NCBI RefSeq assembly: GCF_011761475.1 | Contig: NZ_JAASRS010000001.1 | Coordinates: 1,922,001 to 1,986,000 of the forward strand | Direction of reading: 5' to 3' | DNA length: 64,000 nucleotides | Source: Saccharococcus thermophilus | Lineage (GTDB): Bacteria; Bacillota; Bacilli; Bacillales; Anoxybacillaceae | Shown: positions 12,734 through 21,725 of the stretch, in pieces | Numbering within the stretch: the first letter of the stretch is position 1 | How the letters are laid out: each line of letters opens with the position of its first letter | Translations under genes and position numbers: made by a program | The notes under the pieces: model-generated | What the model was told of the DNA's origin: nothing | Database searches by the model: none | The model's input: the letters and a program-made list of their open reading frames with translations, nothing else

Positions 12734-13933
12734 TTACCGTTTTTCTGCCGGTGCGGGTGCCTGAACTTTTTGTGCCTGCCAATAATATTCGCTAAACACA
12801 TCGGCAAGCGCGGATGCAGACCGGAACAGTTCTTCAAATGTATTGTCCACTCCACCGATTTCAATTAAAATCGCATTTTCCGATAAATCCTGATTAAACT
12901 TTCCGTTTGTTCCCGCTCCCATTTTCTCAATCACGCCTCGACTAAGTCCTGGGTATTTTTTTTGCAGTAAATGGTGTAATTGCGCAGCAAGCTGCAAATT
13001 TTTTTCATACTTTGCATTTTCGCCGCCAATAATAAAGGCAACGCGGGCATAATCGACGCCGTTAATCGTGACAGTTGTGTATTTTCGTCGGCGCGAATCG
13101 CGATGAATGTCGATAAAATATTGCAAATCACGATCATGGTTCATCGCTTCGACAACAAATTGTCTTGACATATCGTACGCTTGGTAATATTTCATGCCTT
13201 TTTTCTGTAGCTCTTCTACTATATCGGTCGTACTTACTTCCGCGCCAATCCCCCGTTTTTTCAATTCTTCCGCAAGTTTTTCTCCCACTTTCGTAACATT
13301 CACCGTACGATGGAACGCTAAATCAGGATCAGTAACTCCTTTTAAAGCAGGCAAGTATGATTCACGTGTATGCGTAAAGTAAATATAGACGACTTTTCTT
13401 CCCCCTGTCGTTTGTGACGGCGGAGGAACTTGTTTTTCTTCATTCTGTTTGTCTGATTCTTCCAAGCTCTCTAAAGAAGCCTGCCGTTCTGCAAGCATTA
13501 CGTCCAGCGGCGGAGCAGATTCGTACGGCATGTTCGTGTAATCAGTGCCTTCCCCAGCAACGATAATTTTGCTGTCATAGAGCGCAAATCCCGGAAGCTC
13601 GCTGCCAAGCAAACTGCGCGGGTCATCCGGATTCACGCTTGTTGCCATGCGAAACAACAGAGCGGAGTAATTCACCCGTTGCCGCTCCTTTGGCAGCATT
13701 TGCGTAAAATAATGGTTTTCAAAACCAAATAAGCGGACAAACGTCTCATGCGGAAAATGATTCGTTACATTGTTCACAGACGAAGAGGAAATACGGTATT
13801 CCGGCTTTAAGGAAGTAATCGCTCCTACTAGCATAAACATCATCATGCATCCCAATACTACTAAAATCATGATTTTTTTTAGACTGGCGCCTGGAACTGC
13901 AACGATCATTTGCGGGGAACGCCACTTCTTCAT
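12734..13933 (-). CDS. spoIIP: Stage II sporulation protein P
   Basis: SpoIIP is a cell-wall amidase and endopeptidase of the DMP complex (SpoIID-SpoIIM-SpoIIP) that thins septal peptidoglycan and drives engulfment. The 399-residue protein has one N-terminal membrane segment (about 19-42), a linker, and the amidase domain from about residue 175 with zinc-site motifs including HTRESYLP and FIDIHRDS and the catalytic-region ILIEIGG. The ATG at 13933 has AAAGGGTGAG upstream. It follows gpr and precedes yqxA. In Bacillus it is made under sigma-E and sigma-F; no clear promoter of those types was identified by eye. Confidence 0.95.
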   Translation of the reverse strand: MKKWRSPQMIVAVPGASLKKIMILVVLGCMMMFMLVGAITSLKPEYRISSSSVNNVTNHFPHETFVRLFGFENHYFTQMLPKERQRVNYSALLFRMATSVNPDDPRSLLGSELPGFALYDSKIIVAGEGTDYTNMPYESAPPLDVMLAERQASLESLEESDKQNEEKQVPPPSQTTGGRKVVYIYFTHTRESYLPALKGVTDPDLAFHRTVNVTKVGEKLAEELKKRGIGAEVSTTDIVEELQKKGMKYYQAYDMSRQFVVEAMNHDRDLQYFIDIHRDSRRRKYTTVTINGVDYARVAFIIGGENAKYEKNLQLAAQLHHLLQKKYPGLSRGVIEKMGAGTNGKFNQDLSENAILIEIGGVDNTFEELFRSASALADVFSEYYWQAQKVQAPAPAEKR

Positions 13934-14010
13934 GTTCTCACCCTTTCCCAGCTTGTCTACTAATTTAACCTATGGCCAAGCGGGAAAAGATAGAACTTCT
14001 TTTTTCCCTA

Positions 14011-15129
14011 CTAATGGGTGTAAGAACCGGTATTGTGTTGATCCACCTGCTCGTGCAATGCCGCATTCAGCCCGCTCGCCAATAAATTAGCCATATCGCC
14101 GATAAACATATCGACTTCCTTTGGCGTCACCATTAAATTATGGCCAAGCGGGGCAAGCACTTCATAAATCAAGCGGCGCTTTTCTTCTTCCTCGAGCGTT
14201 CCAATCATGCCAAGAAATGTCGAACGCTGCTCCGATGACGGCATATCCTCTTCAGTAAGCCTCTTTTTCTTGCCGAAAGTCCATCCAGCTATGGCAAGAG
14301 CGCTAGACGGACGATTTCCTTCGCGCATTTCTCTGCCAAAATGCTTCAAAATAAAATCAATCGTATCGCTTGTAATCGATACCGCATCAACCACAGTCGG
14401 CACACCGATGGAAATAACAGGGATGCCCAATGTTTCTTTGCTTAATTCTTTTCGTTTATTTCCCACCCCTGAGCCTGGATGGATTCCCGTATCAGAAATT
14501 TGAATCGTTGCATTGACACGTTCAATGGAGCGGGAAGCTAAAGCATCGATCACAATGACAAAGTCCGGCTTTGTTTTTTGGACAACTCCATCGATAATGT
14601 CGCTCGTCTCAATTCCTGTTGTTCCCATTACCCCCGGAGCGATCGCACTTACCGGACGGAACCCTTCTTCCACGCTTTCTGGCTGAAGATGAAACAAATG
14701 TCTTGTAATCAGCAAATTTTCTACTGTCAACGGCCCTAACGCATCCGGAGTCACGTTTGAATTGCCCAGGCCAACAACGAGACAACTCGCTTTTTTCGCA
14801 ATATTTAATCGTTGCAAAAATTGGATTAACTCCTTGGCGAATATTTCTTGCACTTTCTGCTGTAGTTCCGTATTATGTTCGCGGATGCCTTGCGCTTCAA
14901 TCGTTACATAATTTCCCGGCTTTTTTCCAATCGATTTTGCTCCTTCTTCCGATACTTGCACATACGATAATTTAATCCCATCTATTTCGCGGTCTTGAAT
15001 AACGACGCCCTCAATCGGGGAGGCGCTTTCCTTTTTCTGCTGCAGGCGTTCCTCAACAGCTATTTGGTGGGCTTCAATCGCCAAATCCGTCCGCACGGAA
15101 TACATGCTTAAATCCAATGGTTGGTTCAT
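14011..15129 (-). CDS. gpr: Germination protease (spore protease)
   Basis: GPR degrades small acid-soluble spore proteins during germination; it is made as a tetrameric zymogen in the forespore and self-processes. The 372-residue protein matches the A25 family: [19 protein letters not shown] at the N-terminus contains the propeptide cleavage region, and [16 protein letters not shown] and VIDALASRS carry conserved acidic residues near the proposed active site. A 60-base upstream extension is rejected because TAGGAGGAG sits just before the ATG at 15129. It is divergent from rpsT, about 200 bases away. Confidence 0.95.
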   Translation of the reverse strand: MNQPLDLSMYSVRTDLAIEAHQIAVEERLQQKKESASPIEGVVIQDREIDGIKLSYVQVSEEGAKSIGKKPGNYVTIEAQGIREHNTELQQKVQEIFAKELIQFLQRLNIAKKASCLVVGLGNSNVTPDALGPLTVENLLITRHLFHLQPESVEEGFRPVSAIAPGVMGTTGIETSDIIDGVVQKTKPDFVIVIDALASRSIERVNATIQISDTGIHPGSGVGNKRKELSKETLGIPVISIGVPTVVDAVSITSDTIDFILKHFGREMREGNRPSSALAIAGWTFGKKKRLTEEDMPSSEQRSTFLGMIGTLEEEEKRRLIYEVLAPLGHNLMVTPKEVDMFIGDMANLLASGLNAALHEQVDQHNTGSYTH

Positions 15130-15232
15130 ATCGCTCCTCCTAAAACATATCGTTTTTCTTTTATTGTCGCCGCTTTTTTTATTTCTCATTCGTTTTTTGC
15201 ACCGTGAGTAAAGTATTTTTGCTTGAATACTC

Positions 15233-15261
15233 TTGCATAATTAAATCTCGTTTGATAGAAT
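15233..15261 (+). promoter_or_regulatory. Sigma-A promoter of rpsT
   Basis: TTGCAT (15233-15238), 17-base spacer, TAGAAT (15256-15261). The predicted transcript has a leader of about 65 bases before the GTG start of rpsT. Confidence 0.75.
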
Positions 15262-15333
15262 TACACTTGTTCTTACTGTTCTTTTATCGGAAATTAAGGA
15301 CAGAGATGGCAGAATTGACGGAGGTGAAAGAAC

Positions 15334-15603
15334 GTGGCAAATATTAAATCGGCCATTAAACGTGCAAAAACAAGTGAAAAGCGCCGCGCTCACAACGCTT
15401 CGATGAAATCGGCCATGCGCACAGCGATCAAAAAATTTGAGGCGTTGGTTGAATTAAAAGATGTAGAAAAAGCTCAAGAAGCATTTGTTATTGCTTCCAA
15501 AAAGCTAGACAAAGCGGCAAGCAAAGGCCTCATTCATAAAAATGCAGCTAGCCGTCAAAAATCCCGTCTAGCGAAAAAGCTAAACAGCATTATCGCATCG
15601 TAA
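15334..15603 (+). CDS. rpsT: 30S ribosomal protein S20
   Basis: S20 is a small basic protein of three long helices that binds 16S rRNA early in 30S assembly. The 89-residue product starts [20 protein letters not shown], the standard S20 N-terminus, and is rich in Lys, Arg and Ala. The start is a GTG preceded by GAGGTG 7 bases upstream. It is monocistronic: a sigma-A promoter lies upstream, and a hairpin shared with the convergent holA gene lies downstream. Confidence 0.98.
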   Translation: MANIKSAIKRAKTSEKRRAHNASMKSAMRTAIKKFEALVELKDVEKAQEAFVIASKKLDKAASKGLIHKNAASRQKSRLAKKLNSIIAS

Positions 15604-15604
15604 T

Positions 15605-15637
15605 AAAAAACGACCTGATGGCAGGTCGTTTTTTTGT
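15605..15637. terminator. Bidirectional terminator between rpsT and holA
   Basis: CGACCTG (15611-15617) pairs with CAGGTCG (15622-15628), flanked by an A run on the left and a T run on the right, so it works for both convergent genes. Confidence 0.9.
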
Positions 15638-15650
15638 TGGTAAAAATGGA

Positions 15651-16685
15651 TTATTCGGCTTTACGAAACATTCCTTCTTTCCAGCGCATTAACAGCAGCT
15701 CCATTACCAGCTGCCGGTCCATCGCTCCGCTTTTCATCTTATAGTCCGCCTCGGCGATTTGGCGCATGACCGCCGCCAGCTCTTGTTCGGAAAACATCGC
15801 CGCTTGCCCCATTGCCAGTTTGATGCGAAACGGATGCACTTTTAAAATAGAAGCGATTTGCTGCTGGCCATATCCTCTCGACATCAGCCATTTCACTTGA
15901 TATAGAAGACGGAATTGGGTGGCAAGGAGCGCCAAAATTTTCAACGGCTCCTCGTTATTTTCGAGCAAATCGTAAAACACCTGCAGCGCCTCGGCGATTT
16001 GCCGCTTCGTCACTTTTTCCACTAGCACAAACACATTTTGCTCCAACGTGCGGGCAACGAGCATTTCTACCGTCTCCTGCTTAATCGTTCCCCCCGGGCC
16101 AACAAATAAAATAAGCTTGTCCAATTCGTTGGCGAGCGTTGTTAAATTCGTTCCCGCCAGCTTTAACAAAACATCAACGGCGTTTTCTTCGAACGTGACG
16201 CCGCTTTGTCCCGCTCTCTCGGCAATCCATTCATGCAGCTCTTTTTCAGCGAGCGGCGCGGCGACAAGCACTTCCGCATGTTCTTTGATTAATTTTGTTA
16301 CTTTTTTCCGTTCATCTAATTTTTCATACAGTCCCATGAAAACGACAATTGAAAAAGGGGAAGGCGACATTATGTACGATTCTAATTTTTTTAAGTCATG
16401 CTCCACCTCTTTTTCTTTCTCTGCCGTAAAAAAGTAAGGATTTTTAATGATAATGATGCGCCTTTCCCCTAGAAATGGAAACGTTTCTGCATCTTCTAAT
16501 GCCGTTTGCACCGGAGTCTCTTCACAATCGTACACCGCCACGTTCCATTCCCGTTCTTCTTCCGTCAATACGGTGCGAATTAAAAGTTCGCACGTCTCCG
16601 TTAATAAAAATGATTCTGTTCCGTATAATAAGTAAAGGGAAGACAAACGTCGTTTTTTGATTTTTCCCCAAAAGTCAACCACCAT
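15651..16685 (-). CDS. holA: DNA polymerase III delta subunit
   Basis: HolA is the delta subunit of the clamp loader and opens the sliding clamp for loading. The 344 residues resemble B. subtilis YqeN: an AAA+-like N-terminal domain without functional P-loop (SSLYLLYGTESFLL), the central domain, and a C-terminal collar helix bundle (VKWLMSRGYGQQQIASIL). The ORF continues upstream to 16727, but the ATG at 16685 has GGAGAAGAG just upstream and gives the usual length. It is convergent with rpsT and follows the palindrome at 16797-16833. Confidence 0.92.
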   Translation of the reverse strand: MVVDFWGKIKKRRLSSLYLLYGTESFLLTETCELLIRTVLTEEEREWNVAVYDCEETPVQTALEDAETFPFLGERRIIIIKNPYFFTAEKEKEVEHDLKKLESYIMSPSPFSIVVFMGLYEKLDERKKVTKLIKEHAEVLVAAPLAEKELHEWIAERAGQSGVTFEENAVDVLLKLAGTNLTTLANELDKLILFVGPGGTIKQETVEMLVARTLEQNVFVLVEKVTKRQIAEALQVFYDLLENNEEPLKILALLATQFRLLYQVKWLMSRGYGQQQIASILKVHPFRIKLAMGQAAMFSEQELAAVMRQIAEADYKMKSGAMDRQLVMELLLMRWKEGMFRKAE

Positions 16686-16796
16686 TTTTCTCTTCTCCAT
16701 TTCTGTCGACAGTATTCCCTGTTGCAAAGATACAATGTTTTTCTTATTTTTACAAGGGAATCGGTTAGCGGGAAAACCGATTCCCCTTTATATAAA

Positions 16797-16833
16797 CGTT
16801 GACAAATAAGTCCTAGGACCTTATTTGTCAACG
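16797..16833. repeat. 37-bp palindrome upstream of holA and yqzM
   Basis: A 14-bp arm CGTTGACAAATAAG (16797-16810) is repeated inverted at 16820-16833, separated by 9 bases whose first 8 (TCCTAGGA) are themselves palindromic. A TTGACA hexamer occurs on each strand. A second hairpin (GGAATCGGTT / AACCGATTCC, about 16758-16785) lies next to it. There is no T run beside the large palindrome, so it does not look like a standard terminator. It could be an operator or a repeated element. Confidence 0.85.
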
Positions 16834-16969
16834 GGTTATCTTTATATTTTCCCGAGTGAAAAAAAGTATTTGTGTTAACTGTTGTCAGCGAAGGAAATGG
16901 ACAAGAGGATATAGATTTTTTTCTTTTTTTCGTCTATACTAAAAATGATTGCACGAGGAGGGGTAGAAG

Positions 16970-17104
16970 ATGAACGTATTTGAAAAAGACGTACAAAGCA
17001 AACGCAATGATGCCGTTGACTCTGCTGTTGGTTTTATGGTTTCATTTGGTTTTTTTGCAACGCTCTTCATTATTGCCACATTAATTAAATTTTTCGGATC
17101 GTAA
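16970..17104 (+). CDS. yqzM: YqzM family small membrane protein
   Basis: A 44-residue protein beginning MNVFEKDVQSKRNDAVDSA with one membrane segment (about residues 20-41). It matches the YqzM family found at this exact place, between holA and comEC, in Bacillus. Its function is unknown. GAGGAGGGG lies 6-7 bases upstream of the ATG. It is monocistronic on the plus strand and followed by a terminator. Confidence 0.88.
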   Translation: MNVFEKDVQSKRNDAVDSAVGFMVSFGFFATLFIIATLIKFFGS

Positions 17105-17135
17105 AGAGATTGCTTACATAAGCAGTCTCTTTTCT
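17105..17135 (+). terminator. Terminator downstream of yqzM
   Basis: AGAGATTGCT (17105-17114) pairs with AGCAGTCTCT (17121-17130) with one G-T pair, followed by TTTTCTTTTTC. The hairpin lies 20 bases before the convergent comEC stop. Confidence 0.8.
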
Positions 17136-17150
17136 TTTTCGTACTATATG

Positions 17151-19433
17151 TTATGGCAACATGACAGAAAAGGTTCCGTGATTTTTCACATAAGTAAAGC
17201 GCACGGCACCATGCTGATCCGTCCGTAAAATAAGCGTATTTCTCTTTTGCAAACGTTCGATCACGGACGGAGAAGGATGGTGGTAACGATTATGTTCGCC
17301 TACCGAAATGACCGCTATTTTCGGCTGTATTTTGTCCAAAAATAATTCGGTTGTCGAAGTGGCGCTCCCATGGTGCGCAACTTTTAATACGTCCGCTTTT
17401 AACCGCGGGAACGCGCCGATCAGCTCTTTTTCCCCGGCTTCTTCCAAATCTCCCGTGAACAGCCACGACAAACCGCCTATTTTCGTATACAACACAACCG
17501 AATTATTATTATCATCCGGATGCGCCGTAGATGGATGAAGCACATAAAAAGAGATTCCTGCTTTGCTCCATCGGCTGCCTCTTGCGATTTCCCGCACGCT
17601 GACTTGGCTTTGCCGGGCGATTTGCATTAGTTGTTCATATATTACCGAATTTTTTTTCATTCCATTGCTGACCAACAACTGCTTGACGGTAAACCCGCGC
17701 ACAATTTCCTCTGCCGCGCCAATATGATCGACATCTTCATGGGTAGCAATCAGCTTGTCAATCGTTCTCACTCCGTTCGATTTTAAAAAGGGAATGACAA
17801 CGTTTTTGCCGACATCCCAGTTTCGATTGCGTTGCTGCCACGGTTCTTTTTGCTGTGGCAATGTTCCCCCGGTATCAATTAGATACACCGCTTGGCGATA
17901 GGGCAATTCGATATAAATGCAGTCTCCTTGGCCGACATCCAAAAAAACAACCTCGCCGTAACGGTCGACATACGGACTTAACGCGTGGAACGTGATTACG
18001 GCAACAACCCACCCTATGCCCCAGTAGCACCGCTTCTCCATTTGTACAAAGGCGGCACAAATTGCTGCCGTATAAGCAATAATCAGCCAGAACGAAGGGC
18101 GCCCGAGCACAAGGGAGAGCGGAAAGGCAGAAGAAAAAAAGAGAACGGCCTTGCTCGACAGCACGATTACTTTTTGCAACAGCCAAATAAAAGGAGCAGA
18201 AAGAAGCGGATGAATGGCACATGCGGCAACCGATATAAACGAAAGCGGCAAAAGAAAAGAATAAAGCGGCACAAAAATCATATTAAGCACCATGCTCCAC
18301 AGTGAAATTTCAAAAAAATAGTAGATGAGAAATGGCAATGCGCTCAATTGGGCAATGAACGTGGTAAAAAATAGGCGCCATAACGGGGAATGATGCGACA
18401 TGATGAACGGTGAAGATAAAATTAAGGCGAACGTCACCGCAAACGATAATTGAAAGCCGACATCCCACAGCATATAAGGATCGGCGATTAACATGATGAC
18501 AAACGCTATACTTAGCCCGTCAAGCGGCGGCAATGTCGCCTTTCCGTAATTCGCCGCCAAAAAGAGCATCGCTGTCAAACAGGCGCGGATGACAGAAGGA
18601 GAAGCCCCTGTTAGCACTATATAGACAGGCAAAAAGATCAACATCATCATCGTCGCCGCTTCCTTCGTCCAAAAGCGAATCAATAAGGAAAATAGCGCAC
18701 CGACAAGTAAAGTGACGTGCAACCCGGAAATAGCTAATAAATGGATTAAACCAAGCTTCTGATATCCTTCCAGCAGCGGCTCATCCAATTGTGCACGTTC
18801 CCCATATAACAGCGCCTGCACAATACCAATCGATTCTGCAGGAAAATGGGTTGCAATTTGGCGGATTCCTTTTTCACGAAGGGAAAGAAGCCGTTCGTAT
18901 ATGGTAAGGGAGGACGGATGGCAGTCTTGCAATGAGATGGATTGTGGGGTTAAAATCCAGTGAATATGATGAAATCGTAAATAACGACGGTAATCAAAAG
19001 CATTTGGATTGCGTGGCAACGCCGGGCGCTTCAATGTTCCCTTTACTTTGCATACAGCCCCAGGAGCCAGATGCAGGGCAAGTGCTTGTTTTTCTTCCTG
19101 CGACTTGATGTAATATACAAGCTGAAGCTTTTCTCCATCCACGTTAACGACGGCTTGCAGCCGATCTCCATCTACCGCAACCGGTGTGGCCAAGCGAAAC
19201 AAAAATTCTGTCATGGCGCTTGATAATCGCGTCTTATTATGCTGATCCACGTAGGTGAAATATGGATAGAAAAAACAAGCGGTGATGACAGAAATAAAAA
19301 AGAGGCGCCTTTTGCGGACGAAAAGGAATAAAACGTAAAGAGCCAGAAACACGAAAGCGGCGCTGGACTGCGCATAGGCAGCCGTTATGGCGAAAATAGC
19401 GGCTACCGCTATATAAACAACATTTCCCCTCAT
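17151..19433 (-). CDS. comEC: Competence DNA channel protein ComEC
   Basis: ComEC forms the membrane channel through which single-stranded DNA enters during transformation. The 760-residue protein has an N-terminal region with two membrane helices and an OB-like domain (about 80-170), a central block of some nine hydrophobic segments (about 210-490, LGLIHLLAISGLHVTLL) and a C-terminal metallo-beta-lactamase-like domain with DVGQGDC, THEDVDHIGA and KVAHHGS, proposed to degrade the non-transported strand. It is intact. The start has GAGGGG upstream. It normally follows comEA and comEB in one operon, but comEA here is broken. Confidence 0.96.
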   Translation of the reverse strand: MRGNVVYIAVAAIFAITAAYAQSSAAFVFLALYVLFLFVRKRRLFFISVITACFFYPYFTYVDQHNKTRLSSAMTEFLFRLATPVAVDGDRLQAVVNVDGEKLQLVYYIKSQEEKQALALHLAPGAVCKVKGTLKRPALPRNPNAFDYRRYLRFHHIHWILTPQSISLQDCHPSSLTIYERLLSLREKGIRQIATHFPAESIGIVQALLYGERAQLDEPLLEGYQKLGLIHLLAISGLHVTLLVGALFSLLIRFWTKEAATMMMLIFLPVYIVLTGASPSVIRACLTAMLFLAANYGKATLPPLDGLSIAFVIMLIADPYMLWDVGFQLSFAVTFALILSSPFIMSHHSPLWRLFFTTFIAQLSALPFLIYYFFEISLWSMVLNMIFVPLYSFLLPLSFISVAACAIHPLLSAPFIWLLQKVIVLSSKAVLFFSSAFPLSLVLGRPSFWLIIAYTAAICAAFVQMEKRCYWGIGWVVAVITFHALSPYVDRYGEVVFLDVGQGDCIYIELPYRQAVYLIDTGGTLPQQKEPWQQRNRNWDVGKNVVIPFLKSNGVRTIDKLIATHEDVDHIGAAEEIVRGFTVKQLLVSNGMKKNSVIYEQLMQIARQSQVSVREIARGSRWSKAGISFYVLHPSTAHPDDNNNSVVLYTKIGGLSWLFTGDLEEAGEKELIGAFPRLKADVLKVAHHGSATSTTELFLDKIQPKIAVISVGEHNRYHHPSPSVIERLQKRNTLILRTDQHGAVRFTYVKNHGTFSVMLP

Positions 19434-19466
19434 GAGTGCGCCCCTCTCTAGCTAAGCTTCGAACTG

Positions 19467-19922
19467 TCACTTTTGCAGCAGCGACAATATTTCTTTGGCA
19501 AACGGCACCTGTTGTACGTGGACTTTTGCTTGTTCAAACAGCTCGAGCGCATACGGATGATTTTTATAATCCTGCGCATAATATACGGCGCGAATGCCGC
19601 TTTGAATGATCGCCTTGCAACAATGCAAGCATGGAAAATGCGTGACGTACATTTCCGCTCCCTCGGTCGGGACGCCAAATTTGGCGCATTGCAAAATCGC
19701 GTTCATTTCCGCATGGATAGTGCGAACGCAATGCCCATCAATCACGTAGCATCCCTCATCAATGCAATGGGCGCCGCCAGCGATGGAACCATTGTATCCC
19801 CCGGCAATAATCCGTTTATCGCGAACGATCGTAGCGCCCACCGCCAGCCGTGTACATGTGCTGCGCAATGCTAACAAATGGCTTTGCGCCATAAAATATT
19901 GATCCCATGTAATCCGCTCCAT
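19467..19922 (-). CDS. comEB: ComE operon protein 2, dCMP/cytidine deaminase family
   Basis: ComEB belongs to the zinc-dependent dCMP deaminase family and would convert dCMP to dUMP. The 151-residue product shows the HAEMNAI zinc/proton-shuttle motif and PCLHCC, together with GGAHCIDEGC and DGHCVRT cysteines that suggest a second zinc as in dCMP deaminases. The ATG at 19922 has CGGAGGAGAG upstream; the ORF start at 19949 has none. It lies between comEA and comEC. Its loss is reported to have little effect on transformation in B. subtilis. Confidence 0.93.
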   Translation of the reverse strand: MERITWDQYFMAQSHLLALRSTCTRLAVGATIVRDKRIIAGGYNGSIAGGAHCIDEGCYVIDGHCVRTIHAEMNAILQCAKFGVPTEGAEMYVTHFPCLHCCKAIIQSGIRAVYYAQDYKNHPYALELFEQAKVHVQQVPFAKEILSLLQK

Positions 19923-20019
19923 ATTCTCTCCTCCGCTTGTCCATTGCAAGTCAATTCTTTGTTTTTCTATATAAGCATATTTTTAGTGTAATGGCACAGC
20001 TGGCAACACGTCAACGACA

Positions 20020-20650
20020 TTATGGTACAACAATATGCTCTTTTATTTTTTCCAGCGTCTTTTCGCCAATGCCCGTCACGTTTAATAAATCTTCTACTCT
20101 TTGGAAAGGCCCGTGCTCTTGGCGGTACGCAATAATCGCCTGTGCTTTCGTTTTTCCAATCCCGGGAAGCTGCAATATTTCTTGCTCCGATGCGGTATTA
20201 ATATAAACTTTATTTGAATCATTCGCTTGGATCGATGATGCAGCGGCGGAAGGAACGTTCGTTTCCCCACGTGCCGGTACATAAATCATCATTTCATCAT
20301 ATATTTTCGCCGCTAAATTCACCTTTGTCTCATCCGCTTCTTTTGTAAACCCCCCAGCCATGGCAACGACATCATTGACCCGCGCCGCATCTCTTATTTC
20401 CATATACCCCCGGGTGAACAACGGCCCCTTTTATATCGACCATAACCGTCTTTTTTTCTCCTTCTACTTTCCTTTCTTCTGCTGTTTTCTGAACGCTTGC
20501 TGCTTTCGGAACGCTTTCTACTTCTACGATCGGTACTTGCTCTTTTTCTGTTATTTCATTATTTCTAAGCAATATCATGATCACAGCGGCCAACACAACA
20601 AAAAGCAGAACATACCATCTTTTATCATACTTTTTGATCGTTTCCCACAA
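20020..20650 (-). pseudogene. comEA: comEA, DNA receptor gene with a one-base frameshift
   Basis: ComEA is the membrane-anchored double-stranded DNA receptor of the competence machinery. The 5' part starts at a TTG (20650), has one membrane segment (about residues 13-30) and a SLBB-type start (VDIKGAVVHPGVY). It then leaves frame and stops after KRCGAGQ. The rest of the gene is open in the +1 frame down to 20020: RDAARVNDVVAMAGGF completes the SLBB domain, and the C-terminal helix-hairpin-helix DNA-binding repeat (INTASEQEILQLPGIG, LLNVTGIGEKTL) is intact. Removing one C of the pair at 20400-20401 gives the expected HPGVYEIRDAARV. Frameshift mutation and sequencing error cannot be told apart from the sequence alone. 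Confidence 0.9.
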
Positions 20651-20749
20651 CGGACATCATCCTTTCGAATTAGTCATAAAATAGATAAAGCGCTCATACA
20701 TATCGTTGAAGAGATATATAGGTAATGCTAGGGAGGGGGGAAGTGAAGC

Positions 20750-21571
20750 ATGAAAATTGGCGTTATTGGCACGGGAAATATGGGAAGGATTTTAATTGAG
20801 GCATTTCTGGAAGCGGGTGCCATCAAGGAAGATGAGCTGATTATTACGAACCGCACGTTGGAAAAGGCGTTAAATATAAAGCGGACTTATCCAGGCGTAT
20901 GCGTTGTTGCCAGCGCCGAAGAGGTCGTGCAGAAGGCAACAATCGTATTTTTATGTGTAAAACCATTAGATATTCACCCCCTTTTGCAACAATTGTCTTC
21001 CTTTTGGACAAAGCAACATTGTCTCGTATCGATCACAAGTCCGATTAGCGTAGAGCAGCTTGAAGCGGTCGTGCCTTGCCAAGTTGTTCGTGTAATTCCG
21101 AGCATTACAAACCGCGCGTTTGCCGGCAGTACGCTGATCACATTCGGAAAACGCTGCTCTTTGCACTATCGAAACTATATTGAAACGCTATTCCGCCACA
21201 TTTCTACACCTTCTTATATTGACGATGAAATTACACGGGTCGCTTCTGATATCGCAAGCTGTGGCCCCGCCTTTTTTAGCTATTTGTTGCAGCGTTTTAT
21301 CGATGCGGCCGTTGCAAAAACCGCGATCACAAAAGAGCAAGCGACAGCATTGACCACGGATATGATCATTGGATTAGGAGAATTGTTGAAACGTAATCTT
21401 TACACACTTCCGACGCTGCAGGAGAAAGTTTGCGTGAAAGGCGGCATTACCGGGGAAGGAATTGCGGTGCTTGAAAAGGAAATGGATGAAGTGTTTGAAC
21501 GCGTATTTGCGAAAACGCATGAAAAATTTAAAGATGACATCGAAAAAATAAAAAATCAATTTAATCCTTGA
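20750..21571 (+). CDS. comER: ComER, pyrroline-5-carboxylate reductase family protein
   Basis: ComER belongs to the ProC oxidoreductase family and is encoded divergently from the comE operon in Bacillus. There it is not needed for competence and has been tied to sporulation entry. The 273-residue product has the NAD(P)-binding GVIGTGNMG motif at the N-terminus and the C-terminal dimerisation region with VCVKGGITGEGIAVLE, a form of the P5CR signature. The start has GGGAGGGGGGAAG upstream. It is convergent with yqeM and separated from it by an inverted repeat. Confidence 0.9.
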   Translation: MKIGVIGTGNMGRILIEAFLEAGAIKEDELIITNRTLEKALNIKRTYPGVCVVASAEEVVQKATIVFLCVKPLDIHPLLQQLSSFWTKQHCLVSITSPISVEQLEAVVPCQVVRVIPSITNRAFAGSTLITFGKRCSLHYRNYIETLFRHISTPSYIDDEITRVASDIASCGPAFFSYLLQRFIDAAVAKTAITKEQATALTTDMIIGLGELLKRNLYTLPTLQEKVCVKGGITGEGIAVLEKEMDEVFERVFAKTHEKFKDDIEKIKNQFNP

Positions 21572-21636
21572 ATTCGCCAAGAAACAAAAAAAATCCTGCT
21601 TAACCGCGAAAAATGTTTTATGAAAATGAAAAAATA

Positions 21637-21692
21637 AGCTTTTCTGTCAATGCCCGAGCACCATTTCGGTATAGAGCTTTGACAGAAAAGCT
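21637..21692. terminator. Inverted repeat between comER and yqeM
   Basis: AGCTTTTCTGTCAA (21637-21650) is repeated inverted at 21679-21692, a 14-bp perfect stem with a 28-base loop. It separates two convergent genes and is followed by T-rich sequence on the plus side. The long loop is unusual for an intrinsic terminator. Confidence 0.6.
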
Positions 21693-21725
21693 ATAGTTTT
21701 CTAGGGACAGGATGCGTTCTCTCCA

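Noticed and set aside
20380-20420. Programmed frameshifting in comEA
   Set aside because: There is no slippery heptamer, stop-codon context or downstream structure of the known kinds, and comEA is not known to use frameshifting. A simple mutation or sequence error is more likely.
20651-20749. ComK boxes in the comEA-comER gap
   Set aside because: No AAAA-N5-TTTT pairs with suitable spacing were seen.
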